A stretch of DNA of 64,000 nucleotides from CAZSDP01 sp964605665 (GTDB taxonomy: Bacteria; Planctomycetota; UBA8108; UBA1146). Positions 43,638 through 52,023 of this stretch are shown one piece after another. The DNA lies in NCBI GenBank assembly GCA_964605665.1, contig CAZSDP010000006.1, forward strand, positions 62,001 to 126,000, written 5' to 3'. A program made the translations under genes and the position numbers. Each line of letters opens with the position of its first letter. Position 1 is the stretch's first letter. The notes under the pieces were generated by a model that was not told where the DNA came from, did not search any database, and saw only the letters and a list, made by a program, of their open reading frames with translations.

Positions 43638-45200
43638 ATGAGTCGTTGGGAGCGAATCGCGCTAGCCAATCAGGAAGAGATGCAGATGCAAAAGCTGCGT
43701 CGATTTCTTAGCGAGCAGATTCTCCCGTTCCACCCTCACTATCGAGAGCTCTTCCGGGAACACGGTATCGAGGTAGGGTCGCTTCAGCGCTATGCTGATC
43801 TCGCTCAAATCCCTCTCTCGAGCAAGATTGACGTTGCTCCAGATGCCGATGTTCCAGATCGCCCAAAAAACTTCGTCTTGCAGCCGACTCCGGAGTTGTT
43901 GAAGCAGTCATTGCCGTTCGGAAAAAAGTTGAAGCTGCTCTCCACGAAGATCCTACGTGGAGCTGAGGAGGTAAAGAGTCGCCTTGGGCTCGAGTACCGA
44001 CCTGTACAGGCGTTCTTCACGACCGGGCGCACCGCACTCCCAACTTCGTTCTTCCTATCGAAGTATGACCTGAGGCTACTCGAGGAGGTCGGTCGTAGAA
44101 TCGGCGCAGTCAACGAAGTCAATTCTGCTGAAGATCGTATCGTGTGTCTCTTTCCCTATGCTCCCCACCTTGCATTTTGGCAAGTTCAAGCGGTGGGAGT
44201 CGGGTGCGGTACCTTCATGCTTCAGACCGGCGGTGGCAAAGCGATGGGTTCAGAGGGAATTCTGCGGGCGATCGGTAAAGTCAGACCGAGCTACATTTGC
44301 GGAATTCCCGGATACACGTATCACCTCTTGCGAAAAGGTGTCGAGCAACAGCTGGACTTCTCCTTCGTGAAGACGTTGTTCCTCGGTGGAGATCGGGTGA
44401 CTCCCGACTATCGCTCAAAGTTGTGCGAGTTGCTCCGTGCCGGCGGCGCGTCAAATCCGCGGGTGGTCAGCATTCTCGGTTTTACCGAGGCTAAGAAGTG
44501 TTGGTCAGAGTGTGTCGGCGGAGAAGAGTACGGCTTCCACACTTACCCCGATCTCGATCTCTTCGAAATGGTCGATCCAGACACGGGATTGCCCGTGCCG
44601 GACGGAGTGACGGGTGAAATGGTATACACTCCGCTCGATGGACGTGGGTCATTGATCTTACGCTATCGAACTGGAGACATTGTCGAAGGTGGAATTGTCC
44701 GTGAGCAGTGTCCTGGTTGCGGGAGAATCGTCCCTCGCTTCTCTTCGAACTTGAGTCGTCGCTCGAACATGACCGACTTCTCTTTGACGAAGATCAAAGG
44801 CACTCTCGTCAATCTGAACGTGATGTCCGATCTGCTCACCGGTGATAGCCGTGTTGAGGAGTGGCAGCTCGTCATCAAGAAAAAGGGAGACGATCCACTC
44901 GAAGTCGACGAACTGATTCTGTATCTCGCTCTCAAGAGTGCAGAGGATGAAGAAGACGGGAACGAGCAAGCGAAGAAGATCGCGCAGGCGCTCGCTGCCG
45001 CTTCGGAAGTCTATCCGTCGAGAACAGAGATTTTGTCTCGGGAAGAATTGCTCGAGATGATTGGAATGGAGACCCTTCTCAAAGAGAAGCGCATCGTTGA
45101 CTTGCGAGCGACAGCGCAGCAAGCTGCCAAAACTCCTGAGGGTGCTCAGGTTTCCGAAGGCAGCCAGGTATCGGGGAATGGTTCAGCAGCGGGGAGCTAG
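43638..45200 (+). CDS. PaaK/F390-synthetase-like adenylate-forming enzyme
   Basis: The 520-residue protein resembles phenylacetate-CoA ligases and coenzyme F390 synthetases: N-terminal HPHYRELFREHGI, a phosphate-loop-like FFTTGRTALPTSFFLSKYD (about 118-136), LFLGGDRVTPDYR, LGFTEAKKCW near 280, YRTGDIVEGG with the conserved Asp and a Cys pair in EQCPGCGRIVPRF. The acid activated here is unknown. The tail is a Gln/Ser/Gly-rich extension. GGAGGAA lies nine bases before the ATG. It is followed eight bases later by a patatin gene, suggesting a shared lipid or acyl function. Confidence 0.8.
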   Translation: MSRWERIALANQEEMQMQKLRRFLSEQILPFHPHYRELFREHGIEVGSLQRYADLAQIPLSSKIDVAPDADVPDRPKNFVLQPTPELLKQSLPFGKKLKLLSTKILRGAEEVKSRLGLEYRPVQAFFTTGRTALPTSFFLSKYDLRLLEEVGRRIGAVNEVNSAEDRIVCLFPYAPHLAFWQVQAVGVGCGTFMLQTGGGKAMGSEGILRAIGKVRPSYICGIPGYTYHLLRKGVEQQLDFSFVKTLFLGGDRVTPDYRSKLCELLRAGGASNPRVVSILGFTEAKKCWSECVGGEEYGFHTYPDLDLFEMVDPDTGLPVPDGVTGEMVYTPLDGRGSLILRYRTGDIVEGGIVREQCPGCGRIVPRFSSNLSRRSNMTDFSLTKIKGTLVNLNVMSDLLTGDSRVEEWQLVIKKKGDDPLEVDELILYLALKSAEDEEDGNEQAKKIAQALAAASEVYPSRTEILSREELLEMIGMETLLKEKRIVDLRATAQQAAKTPEGAQVSEGSQVSGNGSAAGS

Positions 45201-45208
45201 TCGTCAAT

Positions 45209-46108
45209 ATGTTCGGTAAGAGCAAGACGGTTTTGGCACTTGGTGGCGGTGGATCACGTGGTCTCGCTCACCTTGGAGTGGTCAAAGTCCTCGAACGTGA
45301 GGGCATTCAACTCGATGGCATCGTCGGAACTTCGGTGGGCTCGATTCTCGGTGCATCCTATAGCGTTGCTCCAGACATTGATGCGTTGATCGAGTCGACC
45401 CTCGATTATCTTCGATCCGATCGATTTATGAACGATAGCTTCCGTCGGATGATGTTTGGTGCGAACGACGCGGAGCAGAACTTTCTTCAGATGGCCTTCG
45501 CTTCCGTTCGAAGGAGTCTTCGTTTCGCGAGTTTGATCAGGCGCCCCTCCATTCTTCCTGGGGAAAAACTGAGGGAAGTGGTCGAGGAGTTTGTGGGTGA
45601 CTACACCTTCGACGACTTGAAGATCCCATTTGCCGTGCCCGCAATCGATGTTCGCGTCCCTCGGGAGGTGCTCTTGACTCGGGGCCCGTTGCTCGACGCG
45701 GTCACCGCTTCTTGCTCGGTACCGGGGTTTTTCCCTCCCGTTGAGATGGATGACATGCTCCTGGCGGATGTGGGAGTGATCTCCTCGGTCCCGGTGGAGG
45801 CTGCGAAGAAGATGATTCCAGGTGCGCTGGTGATTGCGGTCGACTTGAGCCGCGACTTGCCGCAAGTCGATAAGATCACCCGTGGGTGGGACAATATCAT
45901 GCGGTGCGAGGCGATCGCGGGACGCAAACTGACCGAGCTCGCTCTCCAGCAAGCAGATGTTGTTCTTCGACCTGAGGTGGGCGAAAAATTCTGGTCTGAC
46001 TTCTCTGGCCTCGAGGAGATTATCCGTTCTGGCGAGAATGAGGCAGAAGCGCGTTTGCCGGAGATTCGCGACCATTTGAAGGGGGTTCTTCGCTTTCTGA
46101 AGCGCTGA
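45209..46108 (+). CDS. Patatin-like phospholipase, RssA type
   Basis: Patatin-like proteins hydrolyse acyl esters with a Ser-Asp dyad. The 299-residue protein has the oxyanion motif LGGGGSRGLAHLGV (residues 11-24), the nucleophile Ser42 in GTSVG and the Asp in MLLADVGVISSVPV. The DG-A/G motif is here ADVG, slightly off consensus. There is no signal peptide, so it acts in the cytoplasm or at the inner membrane. It follows the adenylate-forming enzyme with an eight-base gap and is probably co-transcribed. Confidence 0.9.
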   Translation: MFGKSKTVLALGGGGSRGLAHLGVVKVLEREGIQLDGIVGTSVGSILGASYSVAPDIDALIESTLDYLRSDRFMNDSFRRMMFGANDAEQNFLQMAFASVRRSLRFASLIRRPSILPGEKLREVVEEFVGDYTFDDLKIPFAVPAIDVRVPREVLLTRGPLLDAVTASCSVPGFFPPVEMDDMLLADVGVISSVPVEAAKKMIPGALVIAVDLSRDLPQVDKITRGWDNIMRCEAIAGRKLTELALQQADVVLRPEVGEKFWSDFSGLEEIIRSGENEAEARLPEIRDHLKGVLRFLKR

Positions 46109-46207
46109 AGACTCTCCCACTTGGCCCCTCCTCTCCAGGGTGTGCTTGATCTCCTCCCCGCCCCCCGTACATTGCTCTATCACACTTGTACCTTGCTGCG
46201 CATCGAC

Positions 46208-46239
46208 CGATGGCTGGAGCACATCGATGGCTGGAGCAC
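46208..46239 (+). repeat. 17-bp tandem duplication in lipA leader
   Basis: CGATGGCTGGAGCACAT (46208-46224) is followed directly by a second copy whose first 15 bases are identical (46225-46239). It ends 16 bases before the lipA start, next to the ribosome-binding site AAGGAG. Confidence 0.88.
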
Positions 46240-46255
46240 TCAGAAGGAGCATCCG

Positions 46256-47257
46256 ATGACCCAAGTTCCCGCTCCCGATCCGTCTGCTGTCGATCCTTCG
46301 GCGGTGGATCCTTCAACGGTGGATCCTTCAATGGTGGATTCCCCCCGAAGTGGATCCTCATCGCCCTCGAATTTGACCGCCGATGGAGCCTCTAAGAAGT
46401 GGGAGCGCGAGAGGCTTCCCAGCTGGTTGCGGATGCCGCTCGATCGGACTGCAGCGAGTCAGAAGGTCTCTCGCTTGTTGCGTAAGCAGTCGTTGAATAC
46501 GATCTGTGAAGAAGCGAAGTGCCCCAATCGAAATCACTGCTATTCACGTGGCACCGCAACGTTTTTGATTTTAGGTGATCGCTGCACGAGGTCGTGCCCG
46601 TTCTGTTCGGTGGCCGGTGGTCCGGCGTTACCTCCTGATCCGGAGGAACCAAAGCGACTCATCGAGACGGTTCTCCAACTCGATCTGAAGCATGTGGTGA
46701 TCACTTCAGTGAACCGTGATGACCTTGCTGACCAAGGAAGCGAACAGTTCGTCGCTTGTATTCGTGGCTTGAGAGAGCAGATGCCGAAGATCACCATCGA
46801 GGTCTTGATCCCAGACTTCAGAGGTCGGAACGTCGATATCGATCGAGTTTTCGAATCCAGCCCTGATATTTTGAATCACAATTTAGAAACCGTTCCCCGA
46901 CTCTATCGCAAGGCGCGGCCTGGGGCGCGCTATCAACGGTCGCTCGATCTTCTCGCCCGCGCTCGATCTTGGAAGAACGGGATGTGGGTGAAGTCGGGAG
47001 TCATGGTTGGTTTGGGCGAGACTCCAGAAGAACTCGAGCAAACGATGCAAGATCTCTATGACCACGGTTGTCAGCTCCTGACTGTTGGTCAGTACTTGGC
47101 ACCGACATCGGACAGTTTGCCGGTTGAGGAGTATGTGCACCCTGATCGTTTCGCAGAGATCGAGCGGCGAGGGCTGGAGATCGGCTTCGAGCGGGTGTTT
47201 TCAGGTCCCTTTGTCCGTTCGTCATTTATGGCGGACGAACAGGTTCCGCTTCCGTGA
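46256..47257 (+). CDS. lipA: Lipoyl synthase
   Basis: LipA is a radical-SAM enzyme that inserts two sulfur atoms into octanoyl groups on GcvH and 2-oxoacid dehydrogenases. The 333-residue protein has both iron-sulfur motifs: CEEAKCPNRNHC (auxiliary cluster) and RCTRSCPFCSV (radical-SAM CxxxCxxC). HNLETVPRLYRKARPGARY and the C-terminal RSSF are also typical. Residues 7-25 are a five-residue repeat (DPSAV, DPSAV, DPSTV, DPSMV) encoded by 15-bp DNA repeats, not part of the family. The ATG at 46256 has AAGGAG eight bases upstream. It overlaps tmk by four bases. Confidence 0.95.
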   Translation: MTQVPAPDPSAVDPSAVDPSTVDPSMVDSPRSGSSSPSNLTADGASKKWERERLPSWLRMPLDRTAASQKVSRLLRKQSLNTICEEAKCPNRNHCYSRGTATFLILGDRCTRSCPFCSVAGGPALPPDPEEPKRLIETVLQLDLKHVVITSVNRDDLADQGSEQFVACIRGLREQMPKITIEVLIPDFRGRNVDIDRVFESSPDILNHNLETVPRLYRKARPGARYQRSLDLLARARSWKNGMWVKSGVMVGLGETPEELEQTMQDLYDHGCQLLTVGQYLAPTSDSLPVEEYVHPDRFAEIERRGLEIGFERVFSGPFVRSSFMADEQVPLP

Positions 47258-47865
47258 GCGGGCTCTTCATCGCCATCGAGGGGATCGACGGAGTCGGGAA
47301 GTCGACGCAAGTTGATCGGCTTGCCTCACACTTTGAGCAGGCGGGAAGAACGGTCCTCAAAGTACGGGAGCCAGGTGGAACAACCTTAGGGGAGTCGGTC
47401 CGAGAGCTGCTTCTCAGGCGGGAGGAGATCGAGATCGCACCGGAAGCTCAGATGCTTCTCTTCTTGGCAAGTCGAGTCGAACTCTGGCGTCAGGAGATTG
47501 CCCCGGCTCTCGCCTCTGGCCAGGTGGTGATCAGTGATCGATTTCACCTGTCGACGATCGTCTATCAGGGAATCGCAGGAGCTCTTGGGGAAGCAAGAGT
47601 CACTGCTGTCTGCGCCGAAATTCTCGGAGACCGGCGTCCAGATCGGAATCTCATCCTGGAGCTTCCCGCTCCTGTTGCCCGGGAGAGGTTGGGCACTGAG
47701 CTCGATCGCTTCGAACGGGGCGCAGAGTTTCTCGAGTCGGTGGCGAAAGGATTCGCGGTCACCAATGGAATTCCGGGAGACCGCATCGATCGGATTTCCG
47801 CCGAGGGCACTCCGGACGAGGTTGAGGCTCGCCTCTTGAAGGTGGTTTCCGATGTCGTCTCATGA
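47254..47865 (+). CDS. tmk: Thymidylate kinase
   Basis: Tmk phosphorylates dTMP to dTDP. The 203-residue protein has the P-loop EGIDGVGKST (residues 9-18), the REPGGTTLGESVR motif with the dTMP-binding Arg, and DRFHLSTIVYQG, a DRxxxS motif. The start is the GTG at 47254, overlapping the lipA stop (GTGA). Its 3' end overlaps holB by 14 bases. The tmk-holB order is common in bacteria. Confidence 0.95.
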   Translation: MSGLFIAIEGIDGVGKSTQVDRLASHFEQAGRTVLKVREPGGTTLGESVRELLLRREEIEIAPEAQMLLFLASRVELWRQEIAPALASGQVVISDRFHLSTIVYQGIAGALGEARVTAVCAEILGDRRPDRNLILELPAPVARERLGTELDRFERGAEFLESVAKGFAVTNGIPGDRIDRISAEGTPDEVEARLLKVVSDVVS

Positions 47866-48880
47866 GGAAACTCCAAAGCTCGCTTCCAAAGTGATCGGTC
47901 AGGACTTTGCCAGAAACTCCTTGGCACGAGCGATGGCGACGGGACGACTCGCCCACGCCTATCTGTTTACTGGTCCGGAGGGAGTTGGAAAGCGTCTCTT
48001 CGCGGAGGAGATGTCTCGGGCTCTGATTTGCTCTCAGAGTGGCGAAGGGAGTGGCGCATTCCTGACGGTCGGAGATTGCGGCGTGTGTGCGTCATGTCGC
48101 GTTCCACTGCTCGGGCATCCGGCAATTCAGGTCCTCGAAGCTGCGGCGGGTGGCACCATCGAAATCGACCAGGTGCGTGAAGCGGTGACTCAATTGTCGT
48201 TGCGCAGCGGGGACCGACGGGCCGTTTTGATTGACGGTGCGGATCTGTTGCGAGAAGCGGCAGCCAACGCATTTCTCAAGACCCTAGAAGAGCCGCCAGT
48301 CGGAATCGTCTTCTTTTTGATCACCGATCGTCCCGCACATCTCTTGGAGACGATTCACTCGAGAACTCAGCGGGTCTCATTCACCGTTCTCGACCTCACC
48401 TCCTTCAGAGAGGTCCTCGCTCCACGTTTACTGAGTGTGGAGGTGGGCGAGTGGGAAACAACGCAAGAGGGACTCGCTGAGACGCTCCACCGTACCGCGG
48501 GGGGATCACCGGGAGTCGCAATGCGATTGCTCGACGGAATTGAGAGCTGCGGAGGACTCAGTCGACTTCGTGATTTGCTTCGCGGCGTGGGTGGTGAGCG
48601 ACCCTCGTCTCTGATCGATTACTTACCCGCCTTACCAAAGGAAACCGCTCGGGCTCGAGTGCAGCGACTGCTCGAGCTGGTGCAGTGTGGACTGTGGGGG
48701 GAGAGCGGTGACGATTTAGATGCGCGACATGAGGCAGGTGAACGCACCCTTTTAGTCGCGGAGTTGATCCGTGGATTAGCGGGAGGCAGAAGCGTCGAGT
48801 TAACCCTAGAGGTTCTTTCACGAGTTCTTCGAGGCTCTAGTGCGAGCGAGATTTCGCGCCGTCTTCCTGCAAGTTTTTGA
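47852..48880 (+). CDS. holB: DNA polymerase III subunit delta'
   Basis: Delta' is part of the clamp loader that places the sliding clamp on DNA. The 342-residue AAA+ protein has HAYLFTGPEGVGKRLFA (Walker A, about residue 40), a zinc-binding Cys cluster CGVCASCR near 78 and the delta'-type region LREAAANAFLKTLEEPP near 140; the following sensor-1 region reads TIHSRTQRV where SRC is usual, so the SRC Cys is Thr. The C-terminal collar domain is poorly conserved, as normal. It overlaps tmk by 14 bases. Confidence 0.92.
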   Translation: MSSHEETPKLASKVIGQDFARNSLARAMATGRLAHAYLFTGPEGVGKRLFAEEMSRALICSQSGEGSGAFLTVGDCGVCASCRVPLLGHPAIQVLEAAAGGTIEIDQVREAVTQLSLRSGDRRAVLIDGADLLREAAANAFLKTLEEPPVGIVFFLITDRPAHLLETIHSRTQRVSFTVLDLTSFREVLAPRLLSVEVGEWETTQEGLAETLHRTAGGSPGVAMRLLDGIESCGGLSRLRDLLRGVGGERPSSLIDYLPALPKETARARVQRLLELVQCGLWGESGDDLDARHEAGERTLLVAELIRGLAGGRSVELTLEVLSRVLRGSSASEISRRLPASF

Positions 48881-49250
48881 GACTCCTGAAATTTTATTTC
48901 ACGCTTGCTCGACCGATATTGGCGTTCTCTTTAGCTGATACCCCCAGCAGTTCTTGGAGCGGCTCGATTTTTGGGCTGACCACAATCGGTAGGGGCCCCA
49001 AACCCTCAGTGACCCGACCAGTGCGATATCGCACTGCTGAGCAGATTGTCTCCATCTCTGAGCTGTGGTTCCGATAACGTTTTCGGACCTCTAGATCGCT
49101 GATCTGTGAACCGATATCAGATGAAGTGTGTGGGTGTTCCACACTTGAAATCACGTTGCGAAGCGAATTGCTCGATCTAGGATACCGGACTGGCAGGTTC
49201 CGCCCGGTCTCGATTCGCCGCATCGAGAGGGTTGAGGACGGAGGCATTCG
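48881..49250. promoter_or_regulatory. Intergenic region with 18-bp palindrome and promoter-like site
   Basis: CAGTGCGATATCGCACTG (49019-49036) is a perfect 18-bp palindrome, a possible binding site for a dimeric regulator. Further on, TTGCGA (49156-49161) and TAGGAT (49178-49183) are 16 bases apart and could be a sigma-70 promoter for the next gene. The minus strand is open across 48894-49247 (117 codons) without a recognised motif, so I leave it unassigned. Confidence 0.45.
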
Positions 49251-49724
49251 GTGGGGGAACGTTCACCGGAGGAGAGGCTCGAGGACTTACTAGAGCAAGA
49301 TCCACGCTACCCGCGTGAAGCTTATACGTTCGTCTTCGAAGCACTCGACAGTACGGTCAGGACACTTCATAAGATCGGTCCAAACGATCCGATTCCACCC
49401 TCTGAGGATCATCATGTCACAGGGGAGGATTTGCTCGGCGGAATTCGTCGCTATGCGATCGATGAGTTTGGATGTCTCGCAGGAACAGTCTTTAGTTCCT
49501 GGGGGCTGACCACGAGCGAAGACGTGGGAGAGATCGTCTTTAATCTTGTTGAGCATGGACTGATGGGGCGAAGAGAGAGCGATCAGCGGACCGATTTTGA
49601 CCAAGGCTTTGGAGGGAAGACCTTCGCCGAGGTGTTTGCAGTTGATCCGCAGCTCGATTACTGCCCGGAGAGGGATGAGTGGAAAGCCTCCTACAGAAAC
49701 GCGGCACCCGGCTCACGCTCCTAG
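49251..49724 (+). CDS. Minf_1886 family conserved protein
   Basis: The 157-residue protein matches the pattern of the Minf_1886 family: RYPREAYTFVFEALDSTV (about 19-36), HHVTGEDLLGGIRRYAIDEFG near 60, FSSWGLTTSEDVGEIVFNLV and a C-terminal DFDQGF...FAEVFAV. No function has been assigned to the family. The start is a GTG with GGAGG seven bases upstream. The 3' end overlaps the next gene by 46 bases. The family is known to me mainly from verrucomicrobial and planctomycete-like genomes, which fits the other taxonomic hints. Confidence 0.85.
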   Translation: MGERSPEERLEDLLEQDPRYPREAYTFVFEALDSTVRTLHKIGPNDPIPPSEDHHVTGEDLLGGIRRYAIDEFGCLAGTVFSSWGLTTSEDVGEIVFNLVEHGLMGRRESDQRTDFDQGFGGKTFAEVFAVDPQLDYCPERDEWKASYRNAAPGSRS

Positions 49725-51022
49725 TTCTCATCTGTGCGGCGGCGATTTATGGTGCAGTTCAGCTGAGCGCTATTTTCGCGCCTCTTCTGTTCAGCTTTCT
49801 CGTCGCCTACATGCTCGATCCCATCGCAGATGCGTTGGAACGGCGGAAATTTACCCGCCTCGCTGCAGTGATCACCATCTTCTTCAGTGGGTTGCTCATC
49901 CTTGTCGTATTGACCGGAGTCATCGGCTTCTATTTGACGAACGGATTGATCTCTCTCTATCGCGACGTCAGAGGTGATGTTTACTACGCTGCAGCTGAGC
50001 TCGCAGATCAACCCGCCCTGAAAGACAAGCTTCTCCCGGTGGAAGGAAAACCGGGAGATATGTATCTCGAGCGCAACAACTTGCCCGGGTATCAGAGTGG
50101 CTACTTGGCGCGCAGCAAGAAATTGATTTCAGGATTTGAAGATCGCTTCGACAAGGGGACCACCACGCAGGAGGTTTTCACAATCTTATCGGGGTGGATT
50201 GAGGAGAAGCGGACGGAGTATGAGAAACAATCTCCCGACGATCTCAAGGAGACGATCGAAGATTGGTTGGACCGAGTGACCTCTGCTCCGTTCCGACGGC
50301 TTGGCTTGGAAGGACCATCAGGATCAGAGAGCGGATCAGAATCGGAAGGCCCCGCGGCTGAAGAGTCGAGCGGACCTGGAGTTCTGAGCACCCTCTTCAG
50401 TTGGATCAGTTGGCTGATTCTCTGTCCGCTTTACATCTTCTACTTCCTTCTCGAGATCGATCCTCTGATCGCCAAGGTCAAGCAGTACATTCCTGGAAAA
50501 CAGCGCCCACGCGTGCTTCGAATCTTGGGGAAAACGGATCAAACGATGGCCGCATTTTTCCGGGGGAGACTGACCATCTGCCTCGTCAAGGGCGCGGGAA
50601 CGTCGATCGGTCTGCTCCTCCTCGGGGTTCCATTTGCGGTTCCACTGGGAATTGCGGCAGGGTTCTTGGCGCTCGTTCCCTACGTTGGAATTTGGTTCGC
50701 CGTTGTACCTTCGTTGATTCTTGTCTGGCTCTCTACCGGGAGCTTGGGCCACATTCTCGGAGTCGGCGCGGTCTTTATCTTGATGGAAGCTGTGGAGGGA
50801 TTCTGGTTGATCCCACGCTTCCTCGGTAAAGAAGTGGGGCTCCATCCGCTCACGGTCATCGTCACGATGCTGATTTTCGGTGAGGTGTTTGGCTTCCTGG
50901 GGGTCCTGCTCTCGGTACCGCTGGCGGCGATATCCAAGATCCTCATCGAGGAGTTCTTGATGCCATTGGTGGAAGAGTTCGCGGCTGAAAAGCCAGACGA
51001 CCCTCCTCCAGAGGCCACGTAG
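49679..51022 (+). CDS. AI-2E family transporter (PerM/YdiK type)
   Basis: The 447-residue membrane protein has two N-terminal helices (about 13-45), a helix near 60-85, then a soluble insert (90-240) longer than usual with a Ser/Glu-rich stretch (GSESGSESEGPAAEESSG). Five C-terminal helices follow, with PLGIAAGFLALVPYVGIWFA and FGEVFGFLGVLLSVPLAA, the family signature. Members have been linked to autoinducer-2 export or to ion antiport; the substrate cannot be told from sequence. The start is a GTG within the preceding gene. It is followed by pgeF with a one-base overlap. Confidence 0.88.
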   Translation: MESLLQKRGTRLTLLVLICAAAIYGAVQLSAIFAPLLFSFLVAYMLDPIADALERRKFTRLAAVITIFFSGLLILVVLTGVIGFYLTNGLISLYRDVRGDVYYAAAELADQPALKDKLLPVEGKPGDMYLERNNLPGYQSGYLARSKKLISGFEDRFDKGTTTQEVFTILSGWIEEKRTEYEKQSPDDLKETIEDWLDRVTSAPFRRLGLEGPSGSESGSESEGPAAEESSGPGVLSTLFSWISWLILCPLYIFYFLLEIDPLIAKVKQYIPGKQRPRVLRILGKTDQTMAAFFRGRLTICLVKGAGTSIGLLLLGVPFAVPLGIAAGFLALVPYVGIWFAVVPSLILVWLSTGSLGHILGVGAVFILMEAVEGFWLIPRFLGKEVGLHPLTVIVTMLIFGEVFGFLGVLLSVPLAAISKILIEEFLMPLVEEFAAEKPDDPPPEAT

Positions 51023-51816
51023 TGCACCACCACATCGATCTATTTGCACCTCTTCGAGCTCGCTTCGATCTCGCAGGTCTAGTGGGTGCATACTCTCTTC
51101 GCCACGGTGGTGTGAGTCGGTCCCCCTTTGAATCACTGAATCTCGGATTCTCTACGGGAGACGATCCCGAATCTGTTCGAGTCAATCGCACTCGGTTTGC
51201 AGAGGACCTCCAGATACCGATCGAGCGCTGGGTCGTCGCAGGACAGTGTCACGGCCATCGGGTACTCGAGGTGAACGGGTCGGATGGCGGAGAGGGAGCT
51301 CTCGCGCCGAGCGAGCGACTTCGTGGATATGACGCGTTGGTATTGGCCGAACCAAATTTGTTCGCTCTGTCTCTCAGTGCAGATTGCCCTCTCGTTGTGG
51401 TGGCCGATCCTCGGTCTATTCGCGCTGGGGTCGCACATGCCGGTTGGCGAGGGACTGCCGCAGGGGTGGTGGAAGAGATGCTGGGGGCTCTCGAGGCAGC
51501 TGGCTCAGATCTATCGGAGTGTTTCGCTGCCATCAGTCCCGGAATCTGCGGAGACTGTTTCGAGGTCGGGGAAGAGGTGTTCGACGCAGTTGCCCAGCGA
51601 CCTGGTGCTGGAATCGCTCGATCGGGGCAAACTCTCGATCTACGGCTGATCCATCGGGAGATTTTGCGGTCCGCGGGGCTCTCCCCGGGGCGGATTTGCC
51701 AGTCAGAGGTGTGCAGCTACGAAGACTCGAGCAACTGCTTCAGCCATCGTCGAGATCGTGGCCAGACGGGTAGGAATGGGTTAATCCTCGGATTTAGGGG
51801 GCCTTGCGACCGCTGA
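51022..51816 (+). CDS. pgeF: Peptidoglycan editing factor PgeF (laccase-domain protein)
   Basis: PgeF (YfiH) removes wrongly incorporated residues from peptidoglycan precursors and may act as purine nucleoside phosphorylase. The 264-residue protein has the metal-binding motifs GQCHGHRV (about 74-81), SADCPLVVVAD near 120, AHAGWRGT near 140, and the C-terminal CSYEDSSNCFSHRRD. CFEVG near 175 is also typical. The GTG start overlaps the AI-2E stop (TAGTG). Little more can be said of regulation; the gene ends 207 bases before the likely carA start. Confidence 0.92.
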   Translation: MHHHIDLFAPLRARFDLAGLVGAYSLRHGGVSRSPFESLNLGFSTGDDPESVRVNRTRFAEDLQIPIERWVVAGQCHGHRVLEVNGSDGGEGALAPSERLRGYDALVLAEPNLFALSLSADCPLVVVADPRSIRAGVAHAGWRGTAAGVVEEMLGALEAAGSDLSECFAAISPGICGDCFEVGEEVFDAVAQRPGAGIARSGQTLDLRLIHREILRSAGLSPGRICQSEVCSYEDSSNCFSHRRDRGQTGRNGLILGFRGPCDR

Positions 51817-52023
51817 GGATGCGCTGAGCGAGATGTCGGCTCCTGATTCACCTTGGGTTCGCTTCTCTTCGTGGTCGCCTTCGCTAAACTCTCCTCGGTG
51901 ACGGGCAAGCAGCCTCCACCCCCCGAACGAACCCGCGCTCTTCTCCGCTCACTTTCTTTAGGAGTGTTCCTAAGGAGGGTGGGAAAGTGGAAGGTCCGGT
52001 CCGGCGATACCGGCCGACTTTCT

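Noticed and set aside
45254..46264. Minus-strand frame of 336 codons over the patatin gene
   Set aside because: The plus-strand patatin shows all catalytic motifs; the antisense frame is a shadow.
46840..46870. Second tRNA suggested by TTCGAATCC
   Set aside because: The sequence is inside lipA and no cloverleaf can be drawn around it.
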